Assembly: GCA_009809945.1 (NCBI GenBank)
Contig: WTPW01000704.1
Coordinates: 170,375-234,374, forward strand
DNA from: Gigaspora margarita
Taxonomy: Eukaryota; Glomeromycota; Glomeromycetes; Diversisporales; Gigasporaceae
Reading direction: 5' to 3'
DNA length: 64,000 nucleotides
Part shown: positions 13,013-23,389 of the stretch, piece by piece
Numbering within the stretch: position 1 is the first letter of the stretch
Layout: each line of letters opens with the position of its first letter
Position numbers and translations under genes: made by a program
The notes under the pieces: model-generated
Told to the model about the DNA's origin: nothing
Database searches by the model: none
Seen by the model: only the letters and a program-made list of their open reading frames with translations

Positions 13013-13482
13013 GTTTCTTCTAGAATGTTCTATGGGTTATCCTATATTATTGTGATTTTTGTATTAACCTATCCAAATCTGTGGTCTAGACTTGGGTTCC
13101 TCTAACTACCATGTGTCACATATTGTTATTTGTTGATATGTTGCTTCTGCCTATGTGTTTGTTTGTTTACTTTTACTGATCGATTATGTAATCGATTAGT
13201 GATCTGCATTACAGGGTGTTTTGTATTCCCCAAAAAGTTGTAGAAATTTTTCCAAAAAATTTTCTGTGAAGGAGATTTATCTAAAAATCTAGAAGGTGGT
13301 AGCTTTTCTGGAAGAGTGTTTCTAAGTAACTCCTGCTTAATCTTTGGCTTGTATGTTTTATCTTAGACAAGGTTCTATCATTGTCTAAGAGGATAGTATG
13401 TTTTTATCGATGTTGTTTATAGTATAATTATAGACCATTTTTGGAATTGAGGATTAGCAGAAAGAGTTGTTTATTTTTCATG

Positions 13483-13700
13483 ATTATATACAATAATATT
13501 ATTATATATAATATTATTTATTATATAGTGTATACAATCTAGTCCTAACCAATAAAATTGATAAAATTCAAATTGTTAATCCTTCTTCAAAAAAAAATAG
13601 TAAATAAAAAATACTATCTTAAAATATTAAATCAAAACAAGCTAAACACTTTCATGTTCTTAAATTTTTTTAAATCTATTTATAAAAAAGTTATAGCAAG
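13483..13700. other. AT-rich spacer
   Basis: This stretch starts with the LINE target-site duplication (13,483-13,500). It continues as A/T-rich DNA without an open frame, inverted repeat or recognisable motif. Confidence 0.5.
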
Positions 13701-13718
13701 TTAAAGTTATAGTATTAA

Positions 13719-14105
13719 ATATAAAATTTGGTCACTTTTGATATATATAAAAAAGCAAATTTGGTCTCTTAAAAATTTAAATTTGGCCACTTTATATATA
13801 TTAAAAATTTAAATTTGGCTACTTTATATATAGGACCCCCACAGCAAAAAGAGGGGCTGGGTAAAAAAAATTTTTTTCAAAAAAATTCAATATCTTGAAG
13901 AATTAGATCAATTAGAATAAAACTATCTTAAGGATAAAATTTCTAATTTTTTTGCCCAGCCCCTCCTTTTGCTGTGAGGGTCCCCATATATTAAAAATAT
14001 AAATTTGGCCACTTTATATATAAATATTAGCTAAATTTTCAAATTGGCCTCTTCATATATTTAAAAAATAAAAGCTGAATTTGGTTACTAAAAATTTTTA
14101 TTAGT
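13719..14105. repeat. Minisatellite with about 32-bp units, interrupted by a MITE
   Basis: The unit AAATTTGGCCACTTTATATA followed by an AT linker recurs about six times with decay at 13,726-13,832 and 13,995-14,080. A 151-bp inverted-repeat element separates the two blocks, so the array existed before the insertion. Confidence 0.75.
13833..13983. mobile_element. 151-bp MITE in the minisatellite
   Basis: Inverted ends of about 29 bp, starting GGACCCCCACAGC on the left and GGACCCTCACAGC read from the right, run inward through the GGGGCTGGG word. The AT-rich centre has no open frame. TA-rich sequence on both sides hides the exact target-site duplication, so the superfamily is unassigned. Confidence 0.75.
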
Positions 14106-14559
14106 TGAGACTAGGTTGTACACACTGTATATAATAATATAATAATAAATAAAATATATTTTATAGCAAAAAGACAGTAGCAACCTGTCTATGGCAACCC
14201 TATATTATCTGCTAATCATATTTAAAATTGGTGATCATGTATACTAGTAGCTTGTCTCTAGGATACCAGATTTGATCTGGATCAAATCAGATCTACAGAT
14301 AAAACTAGATTTTTTTTATTGTGTTTTTTTTTCATTTTACAATATGATTCTAATATTTCTTTTGCTATCTTTAGATAAATATAGTATAATCTTGCAATAG
14401 TTACATTCGTATTTGTTACAAACTCACTATAGTCATCTTAATTCATCTATTTAATTATATGTACTGTAGATAAATTCTTGCTTGCTTTAGTCACAATCTT
14501 GCAATAGGCATATAGAATTCTGATTTTAGCATGTGACTATTGTGGGTTATACTGTACCA

Positions 14560-15430
14560 ACCAATTTATTTTTTTATTCTTTTTTTGTTTGCTGGCATTA
14601 CTAACTTTTTTCTTCTTTAGATCTTTTTATTTGAAATTGGCTTTAACTTGGTTCTGAGGATAGAAAAGCATTAGCAGTAGTACTAAGCAAGTGAAAATAA
14701 CTTTGCTAAAAGCTAAGCTACAAAATAAGTAGGCCTGGAACTAGTTTTCAAATAAGCACTAGCCTTTTTTTTTGTTTTTGTCTTTTTACTTCCATTAATT
14801 TTTTTTTTCTTTAGGTATTTTCTTGTCTGAAGCCAGAAGCCAATGTTGTTAAAATTATTAATGGAATTATCACATAATAGAGTTGTTGTAGATAATGTAT
14901 CATTATATCTTTAAGTGAATGCTATTTTTCATTATTTTTGTAGCTAACATTCTTTTTCTTTATTGTTGCAAGCTAAGATATAAAATGGAACTGGGCTAGT
15001 TTTTGAATAAATGCTAGTTTTTTTTTTACTAGTTTTTTTTTGTTACTAGCACTAACTTCTTCTCTTATTTTTTTAGTTATTTTTTTTCTTAGAGTCATTA
15101 TTCTTGGAGTCATCATTCTTGGTTGTTGTTTTTGAAATAGAAGTTAAGATCTTTATCAGTTTACTATAAGTATTTTTTTTACTAGTTTTTTTTTGTTATG
15201 GGTACTAACTTCTCTCTTTTTTTAGGTACTTCTTTTCTTGGAGTTATTGTTCTTGAAGTTATTGTTTTTAAAGATATTATTCTCAGAATCATTATAGTAG
15301 TGGGGTCAAGATCTTTATCTGTTTGTATTTTTTTCTTTACTAATTTGTATTTTTTTGTTATAGGTATTAACTTTGCTCTTTTTTTAGATGCTTTTTTTTG
15401 GAGTTGTCATTCTTAGAGTCATCATTTTTT
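14560..15430. repeat. Degenerate 160-180-bp direct repeat
   Basis: The words ACTAGTTTTTTTTTGTTA, CACTAACTTCT..CTTTTTTTAG and CTTGGAGTCAT recur starting near 14,575, 14,770, 15,015, 15,180 and 15,340. The units are T-rich and poorly conserved. The open frame 15,198-15,416 lies within them and looks incidental. Read on the minus strand, the units encode Asn/Ser/Lys-rich stretches, so a decayed low-complexity exon cannot be excluded. Confidence 0.55.
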
Positions 15431-16336
15431 GAATTCTTGTTCATATAATTTGATATTAAAGAAAATGAATGCTTTTGGCATCTTCATTTGTCTTTATAAG
15501 AAATTGGTCAAGTTAGAACTCTGTTATAAGTATGTGGGCTAGACAAAGTATTTTTTTAGATTAGAATTTTTTTATAAATAAAGTGTGAAAGGTACTAGAT
15601 ATGATATTATAATGCAGTAATACTAATTGATAAAATAAATTAAAAATATTTGTGAAATAATGCATTGTTAATTTTTTTAAAAATTTCAGAGTTGTTTTTA
15701 GTAGTAATAGATAAAAAAAAGATAGATTTGCCTTTTTTTTTAATTTGTGAATTATTACATAATATTTTTGATCAATCAAAATTGGTCTTGTAAGTTATAT
15801 ATTCACTAATTTTCTCTTTGCAAATTGGTAATCACGTGACTTATATGATCAATTTTAATTAGTTGATTATGGGTTACCATAAACTAACACTCATATTTTA
15901 TTATATATAATTAATTAATTTAAATTTTAATCTTATTTAAAAAATAATTTATTAATTAAAAAATATTAGTTTTATTTGTTTTATTTATATTATACAATTT
16001 TAATTTATTAATTTATTTTTTTATATAGTCAAACCTCAATCTAATCACTAGCTCAAGAAACAAGAATTTGATGAATATAAAAGGTTATAACTATTTAAAG
16101 ATTAAATTTTATAAAGTTTATAATAGATTGAACTTAAAAATAGTATAACAAAAGTACTATAATAAGATTTAATTGTATTTATTAAGGTATATTATTTATT
16201 TAAATGAATACTATAGCTTTAGCTTTGTTTTTTTACAATACCATAATCATATAATATAATAATAATTATTATATAATAAAAACTTATTACTTTGTAATAA
16301 TATTTATTACTTGCAACAATAATTATTATTATTGGT
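15431..16336. other. AT-rich spacer with one pogo-type end fragment
   Basis: No gene is visible. At 16,026-16,052 the plus strand reads TAGTCAAACCTCAATCTAAT, like the TIR at 3,821, but I could not find a matching right end, so this is at most a truncated element. An inverted pair (AATTGGTAATCACGTGACTT and the GGTTACCAT region) lies near 15,825-15,880. Confidence 0.45.
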
Positions 16337-16670
16337 CCTCTGGGCTGATAGCATAGTGGCTATGCTCTAAGGATGTAAATTGAAAGGTTGCTAGTTTGAT
16401 TTCTGGTGGTAGCAAAAACTTATAAATCTATGATGCAGGTCCTACCAAATAAGGAAAGAGAACTAGAACACTGTGGGAGACAGAAACCTACAATATCAAT
16501 CAACAGACCTTTTTGGTGTAGCACTACAGTAGTTATGATCAAAACCTCCAGGATCATCCTTGAGTCAGAACTACCAATTTGAATAATCGAAGTCATGAGA
16601 CATACTGCAGTTAGGGGATATGCCGAATTAGGAAATCGGGTTCTAGAATGATCTACACATCAATTCTCAA
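16337..16670 (+). repeat. tRNA-headed SINE-like repeat, family 3
   Basis: The head at 16,337-16,420 has an A-box-like TAGCATAGTGGCTATGC and, 30-40 bases later, a B-box-like GGTTGCTAGTTTGATTTCTGG region. This is the arrangement of an internal RNA polymerase III promoter in a tRNA-derived SINE. The body (16,420-16,670) is of higher GC than its surroundings and unrelated to the other two tRNA-headed families here. I could not define the 3' end or a target-site duplication, so boundaries are approximate. Confidence 0.5.
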
Positions 16671-17089
16671 ATTTGATTGGCTCTTGCACACCTTTTTGCT
16701 AGCATATTTGGAAATTTTTTATTCTTCTAATTCATTATTAGAAATCTAAAAATAAATGTACAAGTAGATGATATAAGATGTCTAGGTTAATTAATCCACA
16801 ATAATCCACACGAGTTAATGCTCATTAAAAAAGTAGATGAGACCTGAAATCCAAGAATTTTTTACGCACAAATAGAAAAGTAAGAAGGTAACCTTGATTG
16901 CTTTTAAGCTTCTTACCTTTGCGAAAAGGCTAAGCCAACTTTTCCTAGAAGTAAAAAAAAAGAGGCAATATTCTAATTATTGGATTTTCTCTCAATAATC
17001 TTTGGATTGCATAGACCTTTTTCTACGTCCCCTCTTATATTATATCTATTCACCAGGAAAATGCAATCATTTCTTCGATAGTTAAAATA

Positions 17090-17690
17090 TGAGACAACTC
17101 TGAGTGAAAATAATCAGATATTGTACAAAGCAAAAATAGATGATTCAAATTATATAAATAATATGCTTATGCCTGCTAATGACAAGTTATTATTTTATTT
17201 TCTTATTATTAGGCCATGCAAATTTAATTAGTTGATTCTCGTTACATGGAACAAACAAATAGGACCTGGCCGGCCGGCAAAAAATGTTATATTTAAAAAA
17301 TTTTTTAATATAAAAAATTTTTATAAATTTTTTTTTCATACAAGAATAAAAAAAATTTTATATAGAAAAATTTTAACTTCTCTAAAAAAATGACCAGCTG
17401 GGTGACGAGAATCAATTTTATTAGTTTGTGTGGCCTTATAGATTAATGTCTATATCATATAAAAATGAATCATAGAAGTGTGGTTATCATGATGACGATG
17501 GATATTCTTTTTGTTTGGGAAGCAGTACACTATATATCCTTCTGTATATACTACTGGTAATATAGTTGGATGCTATCTAAGTTTTAGAAATAAGATAGTA
17601 TTCTATATTAAAAATAGAATTAACTTAAGTAACCAACTTTTTATTTTTCTTCTTAACCGCCATAAGGCATACTTTATTTTATCATAGTAA
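17090..17690 (+). pseudogene. SPRY-domain gene relic, plus strand
   Basis: After a MITE at 17,212-17,435, the plus strand at 17,472-17,528 reads CGYHDDDGYSFCLGSS. Across a frameshift, 17,540-17,600 then reads YTTGNIVGCYLSF..NKIVFYIKN. This is the central and C-terminal pattern of SPRY domains of the RanBPM/SSH4 type (GYHGDDG, TxGDxxGC, xFYTKNG). Upstream, at 17,115-17,170, a TTGTACAAAGC segment repeats in inverted form the IGYCTK exon of the relic at 18,290-18,845. Stops, a frameshift and the MITE show it is non-functional. The identification rests on motif recognition. Confidence 0.6.
17212..17435. mobile_element. 224-bp MITE with TTA target site
   Basis: Ends GGCCATGCAAATTTAATTAG and, from the right, GGCCACACAAACTAATAAAA form imperfect inverted repeats of about 35 bp that continue to GATTCTCGT. 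TTA flanks both sides (17,209-17,211 and 17,436-17,438). A 3-bp TWA duplication is typical of PIF/Harbinger elements. The centre is poly-A/T and non-coding. It sits inside the SPRY relic, probably in an intron. Confidence 0.7.
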
Positions 17691-17789
17691 AATTACATCA
17701 TATTACAATTATAAGAGGTTTTGGTATTTATTTACATGTGATAGAATATATTGTCTATTACTAGATAATTAAGTAATTTCCTCTGATCC

Positions 17790-17965
17790 TCTTTATTGTT
17801 GCTTCTCATCTCTTTCAATGACTTTTAACCACGTCCCAAGGGAACATAACCAAATTTTCGTCCCATAGCTTTGGCCATTGAAGCAGCAAAAGAACTTTTC
17901 CTACTCCCGCTAGACCAGTTAAAAGTAAAACTTCACCTAATAGTTTTTCAACTTGTTGCTAAGCA
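17790..17965 (-). pseudogene. P-loop ATPase relic (AAA+/Lon-like)
   Basis: On the minus strand a frame reads LLGEVLLLTGLAGVGK, a Walker A motif (GxxGxGK). One base out of frame it continues in the pattern S-F-A-x-S-M-A-K-A-M-G-R-K-F. This resembles the Walker A helix of Lon-type AAA+ proteases, where GVGKT is followed by a SIAxALGRxF pattern. Only about 50 codons remain, with a frameshift inside the motif, and no Walker B or protease domain is visible. Other AAA+ families remain possible. Confidence 0.45.
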
Positions 17966-18289
17966 GCTAAATACTAAATAATTTTTTTTTTAGTTTAGTC
18001 AGTCCGTAATGCTTTTTATCTAATTTCTGACAAAATAGGTTTAGATCTCTGCACTTCTTTGTCACCATGAAAGTATAATAAATAAATTAATTTAAATTAC
18101 AAAACAAATTAGAATAATGAAACATAAATCTAAATAATCAAAATAATTACCTGAATGATGCCCTGAGAGTCTTTTTACTAGTTTCTAATTCTTGATATTG
18201 TGTTCGCTACTTCCAAATACACTTTCTCAGACCACAATCTGATTCAATACATTATTCACACATTCATTAATATATTGATTAATAAATCA

Positions 18290-18845
18290 ATTAATCAATT
18301 TACCTATCCCATTCCTATATCAGAACAGAGCTTTGAACCTAAGAAAACATAATTATTTATATAATTTGAATCATTTATTCTTTTATCGCTTTGCTTTGTA
18401 CAATATCCTATTCCAATTATTCTATTAAAAAAATAGAATTAAAAGATTATAAAAAATCATAACAAAGGTAATGTTTATAAATAATTATTAATAGTACCTA
18501 TTTTTCCTTGGTTTATAATTTTAATTTCAAAGTAAAATAACCCAGAAACTGGATGATTCACTCGAACGATAGCAGCTTTATAGTCATCAGGATCTTTAAT
18601 TAAAGGTTTTTTTTAATAAACTAAAAGGTATAACAATATTCTTTAAATGCTAATAATTGCAGTGCATTAAATGAATATGTTTCTGCAAGATTCTTCATTT
18701 TTATATTACCTGTATAATTCATTTTAAGTTTGCTTGAATCTATATCAATAAATGGTAATTTGTCTTTAATATCCCATGCAGTTAGCAAAACAATACCATT
18801 GTATGAAGTTATTAATCTAAATCTCTATTGTTGCTATAGATGTAC
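18290..18845 (-). pseudogene. SPRY-domain gene relic, minus strand
   Basis: On the minus strand, from 18,840 downward, one frame gives LLTAWDIKDKLPFIDIDSSK followed by LKMNYTG. After an interruption of roughly 100 bases it gives AAIVRVNHPVSGLFYFEIKI (about 18,580-18,520). Across a short GT-AG intron, near 18,415, it gives IGIGYCTK. The order (WxxxDK..I.. then A.xVRxNHP, then YFE, then IGF/Y) is that of SPRY domains in Ran-binding-protein-like proteins. A stop and an insertion break the frame. It lies opposite to the SPRY relic at 17,090-17,690, with the P-loop relic between them. Confidence 0.6.
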
Positions 18846-19029
18846 TGTACATATGTATGTACTACTGTACTAATAAAATTCTTGGAATTTTGTTAGCTAG
18901 TCGCACAAAGCGATGATCACATGTAGAATAGTCGAAAGGAATCTAGAATAGTCTGATTGATATTTTGTTGCCATAAAAGGGGTGATCTACATTATCCTAA
19001 TTTGGTATATTTCCTGACTAGGACCCCAA

Positions 19030-19530
19030 ATAATCTATGTGTGGTTATATTTGAGGATCATAGTAAAAATTTTTTCTGTTAGCGGTTCTACTTTGGTATA
19101 TATCAGCTACATTTCAAATATCAGATACCAACTTTGGTATCAGTTTCCAATTTTTGAAATGTAAGCTTTCAAAAAAATTTTTTCAAACCAATACTTTCTA
19201 AAAAAAAAAAAAAAAANNNNNNNNNNNNNNNNNNNNNNNNNNNNNNNNNNNNNNNNNNNNNNNNNNNNNNNNNNNNNNNNNNNNNNNNNNNNNNNNNNNN
19301 NNNNNNNNNNNNAAAAAAAAAAAAAAAAAAAAAAAGGTCCTGACATTCATAGTTTCCATTACCACTTTTCAAATATAACATTTGAAAAAATTACCCTGTT
19401 ACCATTCTTTTAAATATACTCATTTTGCCCATTACCCATTTTCAAATATAACCTTTTTACCCAATACCTACTTTTCAAATATAACCTTTTTAAAAAAATG
19501 GCCCTCCGTTAGTGATTTTTCAAATATAAC
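19030..19530. repeat. Degenerate repeat of TTTTCAAATATAAC around an assembly gap
   Basis: The word TTTTCAAATATAAC recurs at about 30-40-bp spacing (19,367, 19,437, 19,470, 19,515), with inverted or partial forms at 19,045-19,180. Ns fill 19,217-19,312 between two poly-A runs. The open frames with X residues here are artefacts of the gap and the homopolymers. Confidence 0.6.
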
Positions 19531-19539
19531 ATTACATAG

Positions 19540-20745
19540 ATTGTTCAGGGTCCTCTCTAACTGTACTGAGAGGCCGAAGTCTAAAAGAATACTTCAAGAA
19601 TTCATGGTGCCATGTTCAGCTGCAATCTGTACAAACAGGTTGCTGACCGGAGCAGTACTAGCAGGGCTTGCTAGGAGGAATAAAGCTCAGTGCAACAACT
19701 CCACATGGGCAGGACCCTGAAATATACATAGATAGATTAAATATTAGTTTGCTTATTTTTGAAGATTTTTATGCAGATCTTTTTTATTTTTAGTAATTTT
19801 TTGCTTATTTTTGAGGTTTTTTCTGCAGATTTTCCATTTTTAGTAATTTTATAATTAACCTGACCTATCTATATATCTTTGGAGGTCCTATTTGAGCACT
19901 GATAAAATATCGAGTAGTCACCTACGTATATAGTTAGAACATTTGTACTTGTATTTAATTATCTAATAAAAGTAGCGCTTGGTTGTAAAGTAAAAAAAAA
20001 AATTATTATTATTATTTTTATTCTTTGATAGTCTTGCTTGAGTTTAACTATTTAACTATATATACAATTACAAAGAATCATCTATATTATATTCATATTA
20101 TATAAACCTAATATTGCTCAGCTACTTATACGAGTGCTCAAATATAACAAATCATACCAAAACTCCTAGAAGATAGCTCAACAGTATCAATACTATCAAG
20201 AATATAGAATTTACATTCAAATTCTTTACACCTAGTATCTATAGCAGGATCAGATACTATGATCTGTAATCAACTATAAGAAAAACAATCTAGCAAGAAA
20301 ATATAAAGGGTAGGATAAAAATAAAGAAATAACTATTCAATCTAAATGAAAAAAAACCTGAAAACAAAAAATAAAAAAGATTAAGACAAAAACCTATACT
20401 ATAAACAGTATTAAAAACAGAGAGTACAAAGTAAAAATTATATAATACTGTGCAGAAAAATACTCTGCCTAAATATTATATATATAGAAAAAAAAACTAT
20501 ATCTAAAAGAACCTTCTAAAAAAATTTCATTTAGAGTTTTCTCTCTAACTTTTCTCATGTGTCATTCATTGTAACAATAATTATTACTTGTAATAATAAT
20601 TATTACTTATTTTTTTTATTTTTTTAATTCAGTGATCTTGCTTCTTTTTATTATTTAGACTTCTATGCAACAAGTACAAAACAAATACAAAGTGTTCTAT
20701 ATAAAAGAAACTTTCTAAATAAAATACTCAAAGTGATTTGTCATA
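19540..20745. other. Spacer without a recognised gene
   Basis: A GC-richer segment at 19,545-19,725 has an open plus-strand frame (part of 19,382-19,720) without any family motif I recognise. The rest is A/T-rich, with short TAATAATTATTA palindromes near 20,560-20,620. I see no gene or element boundary. Confidence 0.4.
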
Positions 20746-20746
20746 A

Positions 20747-21329
20747 GGGAGCTGTCATAAATCACGTGATTTCTATCTCTTAAGGGGCTACCCCACCCAC
20801 CTACACCTGACACCTTATTAGCCAATCAACTTGTGCAAAAAAATATATATTGATTAATAAAAAACTTCAATATTATTTAACTTTTGATCTACCAAACCAT
20901 TTTAGATAATTTAACTACCAAAATGATCCTCTCAAAGAGAGGATTCTAGCAAGCCCAAAACTGTTAAAATCCAATTACTAGATTGTAAGATCAATCTAGA
21001 TTTATACAATTTATATAGTATATTAATTATTATATAATATTTATAGTAATACAAATCTATATCGAACTTACGATCTAGTAATTAGAATTTAATAATTTTA
21101 GGCTTGTTAGAATCTTCTCTTTGAGAGGATCATTTTGGTAGTTAAATCATCCAAATTGGTCCAGTAGATCAAAAGTTATTTAATATTAATTTTATATATA
21201 AATTTATAATATTATTAAAAAATTTTTTATGATTTTGGCCAGAATTTAATAATTCCGGCCAGAATTACACCTAATACATTGGCTAACCCACCCACCCACC
21301 AAAAAATCACGTGATTTCTGTCAGCTCCC
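20747..21329. mobile_element. 583-bp PIF-like palindromic MITE, TAA target site
   Basis: The ends GGGAGCTGTCATAAATCACG and, from the right, GGGAGCTGACAGAAATCACG are inverted. TAA lies on both sides (20,744-20,746 and 21,330-21,332). The interior is a long palindrome with the word ATGATCCTCTCAAAGAGAGG, also present in the related element at 36,644-37,951. It has no transposase. The terminal repeat itself holds the palindrome AAATCACGTGATTT. The 3-bp duplication suggests PIF/Harbinger mobilisation. Confidence 0.8.
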
Positions 21330-21822
21330 TAACAATATTTATCATTTATCTCAATTTGGAAACAGGTACTATCTAAAAAAAGAAAACTTTTCTCTTATTA
21401 TTATCTGGTATTGTATACCTTATTAAGATTATTGATCTTTCTTTTAAATTTTTCCTTTTTCACAAAGAGCACATAAAAAAGAGAGAAAATAAAAAAAACA
21501 AATATATACAAAAAAAATAAAAAAAAAGAAGATAGCAAAAAAAAATAGAAAAAACAAAAAACAAAAGAAAAGAAAATAACAAATGAAAAAAAAGCAGAAA
21601 AGAAAAATAAAACAAATCTAAATAGTAGTTTGTTAATGCCTATATCATGCTTATAAAAATTATACAATACAATTAAATCTTAGTATTGTATTTAAGCAAA
21701 AAAAGTAAAAAAACACTATACTAGCATCAGCAAATTTTATATTTAGATATATTTCGATTACTAACTGAATAAGATATATATCAATACTTAACACCCTAAT
21801 AGTAATCGATATATAAGGGTAA

Positions 21823-22065
21823 GTCAGTAGAAAAGAGACAAATTTTTTATAAATAAAAGTTTTCTTGACTTTAAGCTTAAATATATTAACAACTATTTTA
21901 ATAAATTTAATAAATTTTTATTTTAATTCTATATAATTTTAAGATTAAAATAAAAAATTTTTTAGAAATTTGATTATATAGTTGTTAAAATATTTTAATT
22001 CAAAAATTAAAAAAATTTTACTAAAAACGATTTGTCCTTTTCTACTAACTTTCTCTATATATCTT
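21823..22065. mobile_element. Palindromic MITE related to the one at 3,698
   Basis: The left end AGTCAGTAGAAAAGAGACAA and the right end TTTGTCCTTTTCTACTAACT (as read on plus) are inverted copies. The arms continue as TATTTTAATTC/TTTAATAAATT-type DNA shared with the element at 3,698-5,145. It has no open frame. The target-site duplication was not resolved. Confidence 0.65.
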
Positions 22066-22319
22066 ATATAAATATTAATTGATATATATCTGATATGATA
22101 TATTAATTATATTCATATAATTATGCTTTTTGCAAGTTTTTAAATATTTTACAGGTTTTCACAATTTTTTGCAAGGTTTTACAATTTAATATAAAATTTT
22201 ATATTTTATTTATTTATTATTATTATATATTAGTTATAGGACATGTCCTTAAAAAATAGTTCAAATGTTGTCTATAATAAAAATTATAATTAAAACATAT
22301 AAATTTACTATAGTTATGG

Positions 22320-23300
22320 ATTAGAAGATTCTCTTTGATCTAACTTATTAACTTAAAATTAAAATTTTCGAGAATATAGAACAAGAGAAGAAGAAAAAAA
22401 TTAAGCACTCCTTGATAATCAGAGCCAGAAGAACAATAAAAACAAAATTAAAGAGTTCAATGAAAATCAAATTAAAATTTTACTGATTTTGTACAAAACA
22501 AAAATATAACTTGCCAAAAATAAAGATTTACTAATTTTAAAATAATAAGTAGATGTAAAAACATGCTCTGAACAACTTTACTTAGTCAGCAAAAATAGGT
22601 TACCTTGTAAGAAAAATGTGTTATCTATATACTTAAGTTAAAATTTAGAAGTTTTTAATATAACTTCATTTTTTGTCAAGATAGCTTCTAAGTCAATCTG
22701 TCAGCAGGTAATTCTACTTGAATTAAAGTTAAAATAACCTTTTACTAAATAAAAAATGAGTTAAAGTTAAAAAAAAATTTTTTTTTTTAAAAAAATTTTT
22801 TTTTATAGTACAGAAAAGCTTAACTAGATATTGTTTCAATTTTGTATATATAGTGTAATCTAAATTAGCCAATCAAATTGCTAGAATAGGTAATACAAAT
22901 CTAATTAAAAATTTTAAAAAATTTTATTATTTAAATCTAAACTTTGATTGGTCAAAAATTTTTTTATAATAAAAATATAAGTTTTAATTGGCCAAATTTA
23001 AAAATTATATAAAATAATCTAACTTTAATAGCTATTAACTTCTTATAGAGAGCATATTTTTAAAATCTGACTAGTAATTTTATAGAACTTGTCTTAAAAA
23101 ACAAAGTTACTAGTTAGTTTTTTAAAATTTTAATTTTTAAAAAGTTAATAGATTTTAAAATCATTTATTATATTGGCAAGTTAAGGTTTTCTGCACTATA
23201 GAAAAAATTTTTTTTTACTTTAACCTATTTTTACTTAGAAAAGGTCTAAAAAAACACAGTTTAACTTTAATATAAGTGGAATTACCTGCTAAATAGGTTT
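22320..23300. repeat. Interspersed AT-rich repeat, also at 63,690-64,000
   Basis: Segment 22,330-22,700 (AACTTAAAATTAAAATTTTC, then CTGATTTTGTACAAAACAAA, then CATGCTCTGAACAACTTTAC) is repeated in the same orientation at 63,700-64,000. From 22,690 to 23,300 parts of it return in inverted form around runs of A and T. It has no coding potential. Confidence 0.65.
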
Positions 23301-23389
23301 ATTTAGAAAAATACTAGCCCAACATATTTATTTTCCTTATCCTATAGTTAGCTATTATTTCCTGTATTTAATATTTACACATATTCACT

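Larger units (their letters stand above)
5662..13482 (-). mobile_element. Full-length LINE retrotransposon, copy 1 (inactive)
   Basis: A 7.8-kb non-LTR element lies on the minus strand, bounded by a perfect 18-bp target-site duplication ATTATATACAATAATATT at 5,644-5,661 and 13,483-13,500. The 3' end is the A-rich tail (T-rich on plus) at 5,662-5,690. The 5' end shares the CTCTTTCTGCT word with copy 2. The order is a 5' leader, an ORF1 with RRM-like RNA-binding folds, then an ORF2 with apurinic endonuclease, reverse transcriptase, RNase H and a CCHC zinc motif. This architecture matches the I/Tad-like LINE groups that keep RNase H. Numerous stops and frameshifts make it a dead copy. The 3' untranslated segment at about 5,690-5,950 is shared with copy 2 (for example CAGAATTCGTCTCCT on the plus strand near 5,820). 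Confidence 0.93.

Noticed and set aside
19140..19381. Phe-rich open frames containing X residues
   Set aside because: They run through poly-A tracts and the N gap at 19,217-19,312 and have no sequence support.
21401..21667. Phe-rich minus-strand open frame of 88 codons
   Set aside because: It translates an A-rich tract, and no domain or start context is seen.
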